Part shown: piece after piece, positions 25,458-33,045 of the stretch
Layout: every line of letters begins with the position of its first letter
Position numbering within the stretch: the stretch's first letter is position 1
NCBI GenBank assembly: GCA_903912525.1
Contig: CAIWHK010000059.1
Span: 1-37,903, forward strand
Direction of reading: 5' to 3'
Length of the DNA: 37,903 nucleotides
Source: an uncultured bacterium
GTDB lineage: Bacteria > Krumholzibacteriota > Krumholzibacteriia > LZORAL124-64-63
Program-made: the position numbers and the translations under genes
The notes under the pieces: model-generated
Told to the model about the DNA's origin: nothing
Databases searched by the model: none
The model's input: the letters and a program-made list of their open reading frames with translations, nothing else

Positions 25458-26624
25458 ATGAGCGGATACCGGGGAGTCGACTTCTACCATTTCGACCGCT
25501 GCCTGAGCGACGAGGAGCGCAGCATCCGCGACACGGTGCGGCGGTTCGTCGACCAGAGCTTCCTGCCGGGCATCCGCGGGCACTTCCGCGACGGCACCTT
25601 CCCCCTCGACCTGATCCCCCAGTTGGGCGAGATGGGCCTGCTCGGCCCTTCGGTCAAGGGTCCCGGCTGCATGGGACTGAGCGGCGTCATCTACGGATTG
25701 ATCTGCCAGGAACTCGAGCGCGGCGACAGCGGCCTGCGCTCGTTCGCCTCGGTGCAGGGCAGCCTCGTGATGTGGCCCATCTCGGTCTACGGCACCGATG
25801 AGCAGAAGGAAAAATGGCTGCCCGAACTGGCGGCCGGCCGGAAGATCGGCTGCTTCGGCCTGACCGAGGCCGACCACGGCTCGGATCCCGGCGGCATGGA
25901 GACGCGTGCCGAACGTGATGGCGACGGCTGGCTGCTGAACGGCAGCAAGCTGTGGATCACCAATGCCAACCTGGCGGATGTCGCCGTGGTGTGGGCGCGC
26001 ACGCCCGAAGGCGTCAGCGGCTTCCTGGTCGAGCGCGGCATGCCCGGGTTCACGACCAACGTCATCCACGGCAAGTACAGCCTGCGCGCCTCGGACACCG
26101 GCGAACTGGTCTTCGACAACGTGCGCCTGCCCGACAGCGCGCGGCTGCCCGGCGCCCGCGGCCTGAAGGCGCCGCTGTCGTGCCTGAACCAGGCGCGCTA
26201 CGGCATCGCGTGGGGCGTGGTCGGCGCCGCGCAGGACTGCTACGACACGGCGCTTCGCTATTCGCAGGAGCGCAAGCAGTTCGACAAGCCGATCGGCTCA
26301 TTCCAGCTGGTGCAGCAGAAGCTGGTCACGATGGTGACCGAGATCACCAAGGCGCAGGGCCTGTGCCTGCAGCTGGGCCGGCTGAAGGACGACGGCATCA
26401 ACGACGTGCCGCTGGTCTCGCTGTCCAAGCGCAACAACGTGGCGATGGCGCTCGACTGCGCGCGCATGGCCCGCGACATCCTGGGCGCCGCCGGCGTAAC
26501 CGACGAGTTCTCGCCCGGCCGCCACATGGCCAACCTGGAATCCGTGTACACGTACGAGGGCACGCACGACATCCACACCCTGATCGTCGGGGCGGAGATC
26601 ACCGGGCTGTCCGCGTTCCGCTAG
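25458..26624 (+). CDS. gcdH: Glutaryl-CoA dehydrogenase-type acyl-CoA dehydrogenase
   Basis: A 388-residue FAD enzyme. It shows C-F-G-L-T-E-x-D-x-G-S-D (FAD/substrate loop, about 130-143), W-I-T-N (about 170) and the C-terminal Y-E-G-T-H-D-I-H motif (about 365-372), whose Glu is the catalytic base in glutaryl-CoA dehydrogenases. The whole chain reads like GcdH rather than a short-chain fatty acyl-CoA dehydrogenase. In the benzoyl-CoA pathway it oxidises and decarboxylates glutaryl-CoA to crotonyl-CoA; a non-decarboxylating form or a benzylsuccinyl-CoA-dehydrogenase-like role is possible. It lies 29 bases upstream of oah in the same operon, which supports the aromatic role. The ATG at 25458 has GAGG upstream. 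Confidence 0.8.
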   Translation: MSGYRGVDFYHFDRCLSDEERSIRDTVRRFVDQSFLPGIRGHFRDGTFPLDLIPQLGEMGLLGPSVKGPGCMGLSGVIYGLICQELERGDSGLRSFASVQGSLVMWPISVYGTDEQKEKWLPELAAGRKIGCFGLTEADHGSDPGGMETRAERDGDGWLLNGSKLWITNANLADVAVVWARTPEGVSGFLVERGMPGFTTNVIHGKYSLRASDTGELVFDNVRLPDSARLPGARGLKAPLSCLNQARYGIAWGVVGAAQDCYDTALRYSQERKQFDKPIGSFQLVQQKLVTMVTEITKAQGLCLQLGRLKDDGINDVPLVSLSKRNNVAMALDCARMARDILGAAGVTDEFSPGRHMANLESVYTYEGTHDIHTLIVGAEITGLSAFR

Positions 26625-26653
26625 GCTGCAACCACGAGCAAGGAGAGCGACCC

Positions 26654-27790
26654 ATGTCCCTGGACTGGCTCCCGCGCGACGACAAACTGAAAAATCACGC
26701 GCTGTTCGGCACCGAGCACTGGGGCACCGAGGCCCCCTGCACGACCTACGAGAAGCGCCCGCTGCGCGACGACCAGGGCAACGTCGTCGACGGCCTCTAC
26801 ACGGCCTGGGTCACGCTCAACAACCCGGCGCAGTTCAACAGCTACACGACCGGCATGGTCAAGGGCGTCATCGCCGGCTTTCAGGCTGCGTCGTCCGACC
26901 GTTCGGTGGTCGCCATCGTGTTCACCGGCGCGGGCGACAAGGCCTTCTGCACCGGCGGCAACACGAAGGAATACTCCGAGTACTACAGCCGCCGCCCCAA
27001 CGAGTACGGCGAGTACATGGACCTGTTCAACGCCATGGTCGACGGCATCCTCAACTGCAAGAAGCCCACGCTGTGCCGCGTCAACGGCATGCGCGTGGCC
27101 GGTGGCCAGGAAATCGGCATGGCCTGCGACCTGACGGTGTCGTCGGACCTCGCGGTGTTCGGCCAGTCGGGCCCCAAGCACGGCTCGGCGCCCGACGGCG
27201 GCAGCACCGACTTTTTGCCCTGGATGCTCCCGGTCGAGGACGCGATGTGGAACTGCATCTCGTGCGAGATGTGGAGTTCGTACAAGATGAAGGTGAAGGG
27301 GCTGATTTCGGCCGCGATCCCGGCCTTGAAGGTGGACGGCGTCGTGGTGCGCAACCCTTTGGTGGTCACCGATCGTTACGTCGACGAGGGCGGCGCCGTG
27401 GTGTACGGCGAGATGAAGACGGGCGCCGAGGCGGCTTCTGCGAAGGAACTGCTGAAGCGCGGCACGGTCGACCTCGCGGGCGTGGATAAGGAACTGGACC
27501 GCATCATCTGGCGCTTCGCGAACCTGTTCCCCGGCTGCCTGATGAAGTCCATCGACGGCATCCGCGCCAAGAAGAAGTTCTTCTGGGACCAGACCAAGCT
27601 GGCCAACCGCCACTGGCTGGCCGCGAACATGTCGGGCGAGGCCTTCCTCGGGTTCACCGCCTTCAACAACCGCAAGGCGACGGGCGCGGACGTCATCGAC
27701 TTCATCCGGTACCGGCAGCTGGTGGCTGCGGGCGCTTTGATGGACGAGGCGATGTTCGCCGAGGTGCTGCCGAAGCCGAAGGCGGAGTAG
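26654..27790 (+). CDS. oah: 6-oxocyclohex-1-ene-1-carbonyl-CoA hydrolase (Oah/BamA)
   Basis: A 378-residue crotonase-fold enzyme matching the length and sequence of the ring-opening hydrolase of anaerobic aromatic degradation. Characteristic stretches are the N-terminal L-F-G-T-E-H-W-G-T-E-A-P-C, N-N-P-x-Q-[FY]-N-S-Y-T-T, the oxyanion loop A-F-C-T-G-G-N-T-K-E-Y, G-G-Q-E-I-G-M-A-C-D, and G-P-K-H-G-S-A-P. The enzyme hydrates and opens 6-oxocyclohexene-carbonyl-CoA to 3-hydroxypimelyl-CoA, and its gene is widely used as a marker for anaerobic aromatic degraders. The start has AAGGAGAG 6 bases upstream. It is the last gene of its operon, with a strong terminator after it. The benzoyl-CoA reductase and the alcohol dehydrogenase of the pathway are not in the window. 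Confidence 0.92.
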   Translation: MSLDWLPRDDKLKNHALFGTEHWGTEAPCTTYEKRPLRDDQGNVVDGLYTAWVTLNNPAQFNSYTTGMVKGVIAGFQAASSDRSVVAIVFTGAGDKAFCTGGNTKEYSEYYSRRPNEYGEYMDLFNAMVDGILNCKKPTLCRVNGMRVAGGQEIGMACDLTVSSDLAVFGQSGPKHGSAPDGGSTDFLPWMLPVEDAMWNCISCEMWSSYKMKVKGLISAAIPALKVDGVVVRNPLVVTDRYVDEGGAVVYGEMKTGAEAASAKELLKRGTVDLAGVDKELDRIIWRFANLFPGCLMKSIDGIRAKKKFFWDQTKLANRHWLAANMSGEAFLGFTAFNNRKATGADVIDFIRYRQLVAAGALMDEAMFAEVLPKPKAE

Positions 27791-27814
27791 GCGCGGCGAA
27801 GACGTTGGGATGGG

Positions 27815-27850
27815 AGCGGCGGGCCTTGTGAGGAGGCTCGCCGCTTTTTT
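27815..27850 (+). terminator. Intrinsic terminator of the gcdH-oah operon
   Basis: An 11-bp stem (27815-27825 with 27835-27845, one G-T wobble), a 9-base loop and a run of six T (27845-27850), 24 bases after the oah stop. Confidence 0.9.
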
Positions 27851-27870
27851 GTGGTGAGGCGGAGGCGGGG

Positions 27871-27888
27871 ACTTGCGCCGGCGCAAGT
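27871..27888. repeat. 18-bp perfect palindrome, copy 2
   Basis: ACTTGCGCCGGCGCAAGT, 20 bases after the terminator T-run and about 200 bases before the HNH gene. It is extragenic. Confidence 0.9.
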
Positions 27889-28016
27889 GGTCAGGGCGGC
27901 GCGGGTGGGCGTGGCGGCGCAAATGGTCGCGTTCCGCACGTGGCCCGGGGCGCCAACAGCGGCGCCACTGCGGCCCATGCTGAACAATTATTATCATTTA
28001 TAAATCATTTCGCCCC

Positions 28017-28045
28017 TTGCGGTAAACGTCGTTCTTCGCTATCTT
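28017..28045 (+). promoter_or_regulatory. Candidate promoter of the HNH gene
   Basis: TTGCGG (28017-28022), a 17-base spacer and TATCTT (28040-28045), directly after an AT-rich island. The match is moderate (three and four of six). The predicted start near 28052 leaves a leader of about 33 bases. Confidence 0.35.
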
Positions 28046-28084
28046 TTCGCCATCACCTTCCTCCCATGAAAGTGATTGCCGAAC

Positions 28085-29134
28085 ATGACGACCATCACCC
28101 TGTCCGCCTTTGCCCCCGGCTGCCCGGCCGCCCATGTCGATGCCTCCCTGCGCCAGGCGCTCAGCGCCTGCGACCGAGCCCGCGAGTGCGCGGTGCTGTG
28201 GTTCGCCGAGGTGCAGCGACACGCGCTCCATCGCGAACTCGGACACGCCAGCCTCCAGATCTACGCCACGCAGGCCCTTGGGTTCAGCGACAACCGGTAC
28301 TGGCAGTTCAAGCGACTGGCCGATGACCTCGAGCGGTTGCCCGTGCTCCACGAGGCGGTGGCCACCGGTGAACTCGGCTGGACCAAGGCTCAGCAGGTGG
28401 CGCGCGTGGCGACGACCGAAACCCAGGCGGCGTGGGTCGAGCGGGCGCGCACGTCCAGCCGGCGCGTGCTGGAAGCGGACGTGAAGGCGGCGCGCAGGAG
28501 GCCGGTCGTCACCGACGCCGCGCCGCAGCTCGCATTGGGTATGCCTGTGGTGGCGGCCGTGCCCCAGGTCGAGGCGCCGAACACGATCACGCTGCGCGCC
28601 GACGGTCTCCAGCTAGCGCGGTTCGAGACATTGCTGGAAAAGGCGCGCAAACTGCGCGTTTTGCCTGCGGGCGCGGACAAGCTCGACGTCGTGCTGGCCG
28701 CGCTGGAGACGCTAGTGGCTGATGGAGTGGGCGCGGCCGCGCAGGGTCCGGCCGTCCAGGTCGTCGTCCAGCAGTGCCCGACTTGTGAAGCTGCGTCTGC
28801 TGTGACCAGCCGCGACGAGAAGCGACTTGCGCCGGCGCAAGTCGCGGCGCTCGCCTGTGACGCGCGCGTGCGGCGGAAGGGGGAACGCAATCGCGCCACC
28901 ATCGCGCCTTCGATGCGGGCTGCGGTACTTTCGCGCGATCGACACTGCTGCGTCACGCCGGGGTGCGGGTCGGCACGCTTCCTGGAAATCCATCACCTGG
29001 TGCCGCGGGCCCGGGGCGGCACCAACCACATCGAGAACCTCGTCACCCTCTGCAGCCGCTGCCACCAGTTCGCGCACGACCATCCACGACTTGCGCCGGC
29101 GCAAGTCGGCGAGCTTCGACCCGACACCCCCTGA
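28085..29134 (+). CDS. HNH endonuclease-domain protein with embedded palindromes
   Basis: A 349-residue protein. A helical N-terminal domain (about 20-135), containing R-E-L-G-H-A-S-L-Q-x-Y and G-W-T-K-A-Q-x-V-A-R-V-A, resembles the region preceding HNH domains in a family I recall as often multi-copy in such genomes. A variable middle part follows, then a C-terminal HNH nuclease with zinc-type cysteines: C289/C294, I-H303-H304 (catalytic), N318, and C323-x-x-C326-H327. Two palindrome copies lie in frame and encode L-A-P-A-Q-V at residues 248-253 and 336-341, the second after the nuclease motif. No convincing Shine-Dalgarno precedes the ATG at 28085; TTG 28076 is an alternative. The gene separates two co-regulated aromatic operons, which suggests insertion. 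Its biological role is not known. Confidence 0.75.
   Translation: MTTITLSAFAPGCPAAHVDASLRQALSACDRARECAVLWFAEVQRHALHRELGHASLQIYATQALGFSDNRYWQFKRLADDLERLPVLHEAVATGELGWTKAQQVARVATTETQAAWVERARTSSRRVLEADVKAARRRPVVTDAAPQLALGMPVVAAVPQVEAPNTITLRADGLQLARFETLLEKARKLRVLPAGADKLDVVLAALETLVADGVGAAAQGPAVQVVVQQCPTCEAASAVTSRDEKRLAPAQVAALACDARVRRKGERNRATIAPSMRAAVLSRDRHCCVTPGCGSARFLEIHHLVPRARGGTNHIENLVTLCSRCHQFAHDHPRLAPAQVGELRPDTP
28822..28845. repeat. Palindrome copy 3, inside the HNH gene
   Basis: The core 18-mer at 28825-28842 is extended by three further paired bases on each side, giving a 24-bp perfect palindrome. It is in frame within the coding sequence, encoding R-L-A-P-A-Q-V. Confidence 0.9.
29087..29108. 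repeat. Palindrome copy 4, 3' end of the HNH gene
   Basis: The core 18-mer at 29089-29106 is extended to a 22-bp perfect palindrome. It encodes L-A-P-A-Q-V just after the HNH domain, 26 bases before the stop codon ends. Confidence 0.9.
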
Positions 29135-29189
29135 ATCTGGCGTTGGCGCCACCGCACAACGGTGGCTTCCGGCCGGCGAGGACGGCGCG

Positions 29190-29227
29190 TGGCAGGTGGA
29201 TTCGCGCCACCGCGAATCCACCTGCCA
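29190..29227. repeat. 17-bp perfect hairpin after the HNH gene
   Basis: The arm TGGCAGGTGGATTCGCG (29190-29206) is mirrored exactly at 29211-29227 around a 4-base loop. No T-run follows, so it is not a standard terminator. It lies between the HNH gene and the promoter of the molybdenum hydroxylase operon. Confidence 0.85.
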
Positions 29228-29262
29228 TCCGCCCCACGCCGACCAGAAACCACATTTGCCGG

Positions 29263-29292
29263 TTGACCCCACCCCCCATGAATCGGTATGGT
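29263..29292 (+). promoter_or_regulatory. Promoter of the molybdenum hydroxylase operon
   Basis: TTGACC (29263-29268, five of six), an 18-base spacer and TATGGT (29287-29292, four of six). The ATG at 29288 lies inside the -10 box and therefore cannot be the start codon; the ATG at 29339 is used. Confidence 0.6.
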
Positions 29293-29311
29293 TTCGAACA
29301 CCGGTTCGAAA
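29292..29311. promoter_or_regulatory. Candidate TetR operator, site 2 (molybdenum hydroxylase operon)
   Basis: TTTCGAAC-ACCG-GTTCGAAA: 8-bp perfect inverted arms with a 4-base spacer. It starts on the last base of the -10 box and covers the predicted transcription start, the typical position for TetR-type repression. The same operon encodes a TetR-family protein at 33045. Confidence 0.75.
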
Positions 29312-29338
29312 TCCACCCCTCCGGGTCAGGACTGCGCC

Positions 29339-30220
29339 ATGTCGTTGGGAAATTTCAATTTGCACCATCCGGCGACCGTCGCCGAGGCATGCGCCCTGGG
29401 GGCCCGGTTCGGGCGCCAGGCCGCGTACCTCGCGGGCGGGACCGAACTGCTGGTGGACCTGCGGTCGGGCCGCAAATCGGTGGCCGAAGTCATCTCGCTG
29501 GGGAGCATCCCCGGGCTGAAGGGCGTGCGCGCCATCGCGGGCGGCATCGAGATCGGGGCGACGACCCCGCTGGCGGTCATCGCCGAGTCGCCGCTGGTCA
29601 TCGCCAACTTCCCCGCGCTCGCTGAAGGCATCGCCACGATGGCCGGGCGGCAGGTGCGCAACCTGGGCACCATCGGCGGCAACTTCAGCTGCGGGGTGCC
29701 GTGCTCGGACACGCCGCCGATCGTCTGCGTGGCGGGCGGGCGCGTGGCGCTCGTGGCCGCCGACGGCAGCGAGCGCGAAGTCGCTGCCGAGAAGTTCGTC
29801 CTGGCGCCGCGGGTCACCGTGCTGCAGCCGGGCGAGATCGTGACAGCCATCAGGCTGCCCAACCAGCCCGCGCATTCGGGCGCCAGTTTCCAGCGGTTCT
29901 CGCTGCGGCGCGGATCGGCGCTCGCCGTGGCGTCGGTGGTCGCGTGGGTGCGGCTCGAGAAGAAGAACATCGCCGAGGCGCGCATCTACATGGGCGCCGT
30001 CGGGCCGGTGGCGCTGGCGGCGACGCAGGCGGCGGCTTCGCTGGTCGGCAAGCCGGCAACGGCGGAGGCCTTCGCCAAAGCCGGCGACCTGGCCGCGGCC
30101 GAGGCGCAGCCCATCAGCGACCTGCGCGGCAGTGCGGACTATCGGCGTGACATCGTCGCCGTGCTGGCGACGCGGGCATTGACGGCGGCGGTGCAGCGGG
30201 CGGAAGGCGGGGACCGATGA
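29339..30220 (+). CDS. FAD subunit of a xanthine-dehydrogenase-family molybdenum hydroxylase
   Basis: A 293-residue medium subunit. FAD-binding motifs A32-G-G-T-E-L-L and T111-I-G-G-N are in place, followed by the CO-dehydrogenase flavoprotein C-terminal domain (about 175-285). It passes electrons between FAD and the Fe-S clusters of its partner. In 4-hydroxybenzoyl-CoA reductase this subunit (HcrB) carries a roughly 40-residue insertion binding an extra [4Fe-4S] cluster. Here the region after T-I-G-G-N has only C118, C122 and C130 and no insertion, so the enzyme may not drive the low-potential reduction of that enzyme. The start has AGGA 8 bases upstream. Its stop overlaps the next start (ATGA). 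Confidence 0.85.
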   Translation: MSLGNFNLHHPATVAEACALGARFGRQAAYLAGGTELLVDLRSGRKSVAEVISLGSIPGLKGVRAIAGGIEIGATTPLAVIAESPLVIANFPALAEGIATMAGRQVRNLGTIGGNFSCGVPCSDTPPIVCVAGGRVALVAADGSEREVAAEKFVLAPRVTVLQPGEIVTAIRLPNQPAHSGASFQRFSLRRGSALAVASVVAWVRLEKKNIAEARIYMGAVGPVALAATQAAASLVGKPATAEAFAKAGDLAAAEAQPISDLRGSADYRRDIVAVLATRALTAAVQRAEGGDR

Positions 30221-33045
30221 GCGGGCAGGCGCAACTGGTCAGTTTCACCGTCAACGGGCGCGCCCACACGCTGGGCGTGGCGCCCGAGACGACGCTCAAG
30301 CAGGTCATCCGCGAGGATCTCGGGCTGACGGGCACCAAGTGCGGCTGCGATGTCGGCGACTGCGGCGCCTGCACCGTGCTGCTGAACGGGCGGGCGGTCA
30401 CCAGTTGCCTGGTGCTGGCGGCGACGTGCGAGGGCGCCGAGATCGTGACGATCGAGGGCGTGGCCAAGGGCGGCGAGCTGCACCCCCTGCAGAAGTCGTT
30501 TATCAAGCACGGGGCGCTGCAGTGCGGGTTCTGCACGCCGGGCATGATCATCTCGAGCCTCGAGCTCATCAACCGCAACCCGGCCCCGGACGAAGCCGAC
30601 GTGAAGGCTGCCCTGGGCGGCAACCTCTGCCGTTGCGGGACGTACCCGCGCATCCTCAAGGCCGTCACCGGCTGGCAGGAATACGAGGGCCAGGCCCTCG
30701 ACACCAAGCCGCGCGAGGATGACGAGCGCGACCAGGAGCGCGACCACAGCGTGGTCGGCCACGGCGTCACGCGCTACGACGGGCCCGACAAGGTGACCGG
30801 GCGCACCGAGTACACGGCCGACATCCGGCTGCCGGACATGGTGCACGGCAAGATCCTCGGCAGCACGGTCGCGCACGGGCTCATCAAGCGGATCGATGTC
30901 AGCAAGGCGCGCGCGGTGCCCGGCGTGCTGGCGGTCATCACCGGCGCCGACGTGCCGCAGAAGGAATACGGCGTCAGCCCGGCCCGCTACGACGAGCGCG
31001 TACTGGCCCTTGACCGCGTGCGCTACGTGGGCGACGAGGTGGCCGCTGTCGTGGCCGAGACCGAGGACATCGCCGAGCAGGCGCTGAAGCTGATCGAGGT
31101 GGAATACGAGGAACTGCCGGCGGTCTTCGACCCGCGCGAGGCGATCAAGGACGGCGCGCCGCAGATCCACCCGGGAGACGACCGCTTCGAGAACAACATC
31201 AACACGCGCGTGGAGTGGCACTTCGGCGACGTCGACAAGGGCTTCGCCGAGGCCGACGTGGTCGTGGCCGACACCTTCGTCGGCAACCGGCCCTACCAGG
31301 CGCCGATCGAGCCGCACGCGGCCGTGGTGCGCTGGGAGCACCATGCGGGCAAGCTGACGGTGTGGTCGTCGTCGATGGCGCCGCACTACCTCAGACATAT
31401 GCTCAGCCGCATGTTCGACATCCCGCAGGGCGATATCCGCACCATCACGCCCTGTGTGGGCGGCGGCTTCGGCGTGAAGGCCGAGGCGACGCCGCTGGAG
31501 CTGTGCGGCGTCATCTTCGCGAAGCTCACTGGCCGGCCGGTGATGATGAAGTACTCGCGCGAGGAGATGTTCCGGCACTTCCGCGGGCGCCACAAGCAGT
31601 ACATCGACATGAAGATCGGGATGAGCAAGGACGGCACGATCACGGCCTGCCAGTCGCGCATCCTGCTGGACGGCGGCGCCTACACGTCGTACGGCATCGT
31701 CACGGCGTACTACGCGGGCTCGATGGTGCCCACGCTGTACAAGATGGACAACTACAAATACGACGGCTACCGCATGTACACGAACCTGCCGGCCAGCGGC
31801 GCCATGCGCGGGCACGGTGTGCCGCAGCCCCGGTACGCGTTCGAGGTGCTGCTGGACAAGGCGGCCGAACAGCTGGGCCTGGACCCGTTCGACGTGCGCG
31901 TCAAGAACGCGATGGGCCCCGACACGGTCACCTGCAACGGGCTGGACATCTCGTCCTGCGAGTTCAAGGCCACCCTCGCGCAGGCGCGCGAAGCCACCGG
32001 CTGGGACGCGAAACGGAAGTCATTGCCGAAGGGCAAGGGGATCGGCGTCGGCTGCGGCGGGTTCGTCTCGGGCGCGGGCTATCCCATCTACCGCTCGAAC
32101 TTCCCCCACTCCAACGCGCTGATCCGCGTCTCGGAGGACGGCCTGGCCGTCTCGCTGCACATCGCGGCGGCCGAGATCGGCCAGGGCTGCAACACGATCC
32201 TGCCGCAGATCGCGGCCGAGGAACTGGGAATCCCCTACGAGCGCGTGTGGATGGTCGAGAGCGACTCGGTTCTGGGGCCCACCGACCTCGGTTCGTATTC
32301 CAGTCGTGTGACGCTGATGGCCGGCAACGCGGTGCGCATGGCCGCCGCGGCCATCAAGGCGCAGCTGCTGAAGGTCGCCGCAGTCAAGCTGGGCTGCGAC
32401 GTGGGCAACCTCGCGGCGCGCGACGGCTTCATCTTCGTGGCGCAGCACCCGCAGGTGCGCCTGGACTGGGACGAGGCGGCGCGCGATGCGTTCAGCACGG
32501 GCGGACCGGTCACCGGCACCGGGCACTACTCGCCGCCGCCGAACCTGGGTGGCAAGTACAAGGGCGCCGCGGTGGGCACGTCGCCGGCCTACAGCTTCTC
32601 GACGGCGGTGTGCGAGGTCACGGTCGACCTCGAGACGGGCTACGTCTCGGTGGACCGGTTCTGGGACTTCTCCGACGCCGGCACCGTCATCAACCCGGTC
32701 ACGTTCCACGGCCAGGTCGAGGGCGGCATCATCATGGGACTTGGCGAGGCGCTGCTCGAGGACACGCTGGTCCGGCCCGACGGCTCGCTGCTGAATCCCG
32801 ACCTCCACGGCTACCTGATCCCCACGATCGCCGATGCGCCGGCGATCACCTCGCGCGCGGTCGAGAGCTACGAGCCGCGCGGACCGTTCGGCGCCAAGGA
32901 GATCGGCGAAGGCTGCCTGCCCCCCATCCTCGGGGCCATCGGCAACGCCGTGTACCACGCCTGCGGCGTGCGCATCACCGAACTGCCGATCACGCCGGAG
33001 AAGATCCTGGCCGGGTTGAAGAAGCAGCGAGAGGCGACATCCTGA
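30217..33045 (+). CDS. Fused [2Fe-2S] and molybdopterin subunits, 4-hydroxybenzoyl-CoA-reductase-like
   Basis: A 942-residue protein that joins two subunits usually encoded separately. Residues 1-155 hold the plant-type [2Fe-2S] site (C44, C49, C52, C64) and the helical [2Fe-2S] site (C103, C106, C138, C140). After a charged linker, residues about 180-935 form the molybdenum subunit with G-G-G-F-G for cofactor binding and a C-terminal P-F-G-A-K-E-I-G-E898 that places the catalytic glutamate. Stretches such as R-G-H-G-V-P-Q-P-R-Y-A-F-E and D-L-G-S-Y-S-S-R-V recall HcrA of 4-hydroxybenzoyl-CoA reductase more than xanthine dehydrogenase. It probably adds or removes a ring hydroxyl on an aryl-CoA or related aromatic. 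The substrate is not proven. Confidence 0.8.
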   Translation: MSGQAQLVSFTVNGRAHTLGVAPETTLKQVIREDLGLTGTKCGCDVGDCGACTVLLNGRAVTSCLVLAATCEGAEIVTIEGVAKGGELHPLQKSFIKHGALQCGFCTPGMIISSLELINRNPAPDEADVKAALGGNLCRCGTYPRILKAVTGWQEYEGQALDTKPREDDERDQERDHSVVGHGVTRYDGPDKVTGRTEYTADIRLPDMVHGKILGSTVAHGLIKRIDVSKARAVPGVLAVITGADVPQKEYGVSPARYDERVLALDRVRYVGDEVAAVVAETEDIAEQALKLIEVEYEELPAVFDPREAIKDGAPQIHPGDDRFENNINTRVEWHFGDVDKGFAEADVVVADTFVGNRPYQAPIEPHAAVVRWEHHAGKLTVWSSSMAPHYLRHMLSRMFDIPQGDIRTITPCVGGGFGVKAEATPLELCGVIFAKLTGRPVMMKYSREEMFRHFRGRHKQYIDMKIGMSKDGTITACQSRILLDGGAYTSYGIVTAYYAGSMVPTLYKMDNYKYDGYRMYTNLPASGAMRGHGVPQPRYAFEVLLDKAAEQLGLDPFDVRVKNAMGPDTVTCNGLDISSCEFKATLAQAREATGWDAKRKSLPKGKGIGVGCGGFVSGAGYPIYRSNFPHSNALIRVSEDGLAVSLHIAAAEIGQGCNTILPQIAAEELGIPYERVWMVESDSVLGPTDLGSYSSRVTLMAGNAVRMAAAAIKAQLLKVAAVKLGCDVGNLAARDGFIFVAQHPQVRLDWDEAARDAFSTGGPVTGTGHYSPPPNLGGKYKGAAVGTSPAYSFSTAVCEVTVDLETGYVSVDRFWDFSDAGTVINPVTFHGQVEGGIIMGLGEALLEDTLVRPDGSLLNPDLHGYLIPTIADAPAITSRAVESYEPRGPFGAKEIGEGCLPPILGAIGNAVYHACGVRITELPITPEKILAGLKKQREATS

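Larger units (their letters stand above)
27791..28084. other. Non-coding spacer between oah and the HNH gene
   Basis: A 294-base spacer that holds the oah terminator, palindrome copy 2, a GC-rich stretch and then an unusually AT-rich island (27981-28010) before a candidate promoter. No ORF with a plausible start is seen. Confidence 0.5.

Noticed and set aside
29190-29227. Hairpin as an intrinsic terminator of the HNH gene
   Set aside because: No T-run follows on either strand, so it is listed as an inverted repeat of unknown role.
29288-29338. ATG at 29288 as start of the FAD subunit
   Set aside because: It lies inside the predicted -10 box and operator. The ATG at 29339 has a ribosome site and begins the family's usual N-terminus.
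29339-33045. Firm naming as 4-hydroxybenzoyl-CoA reductase (hcr/hba genes)
   Set aside because: Similarity is by recall of motifs only, and the FAD subunit lacks the diagnostic [4Fe-4S] insertion. The family name is safer.
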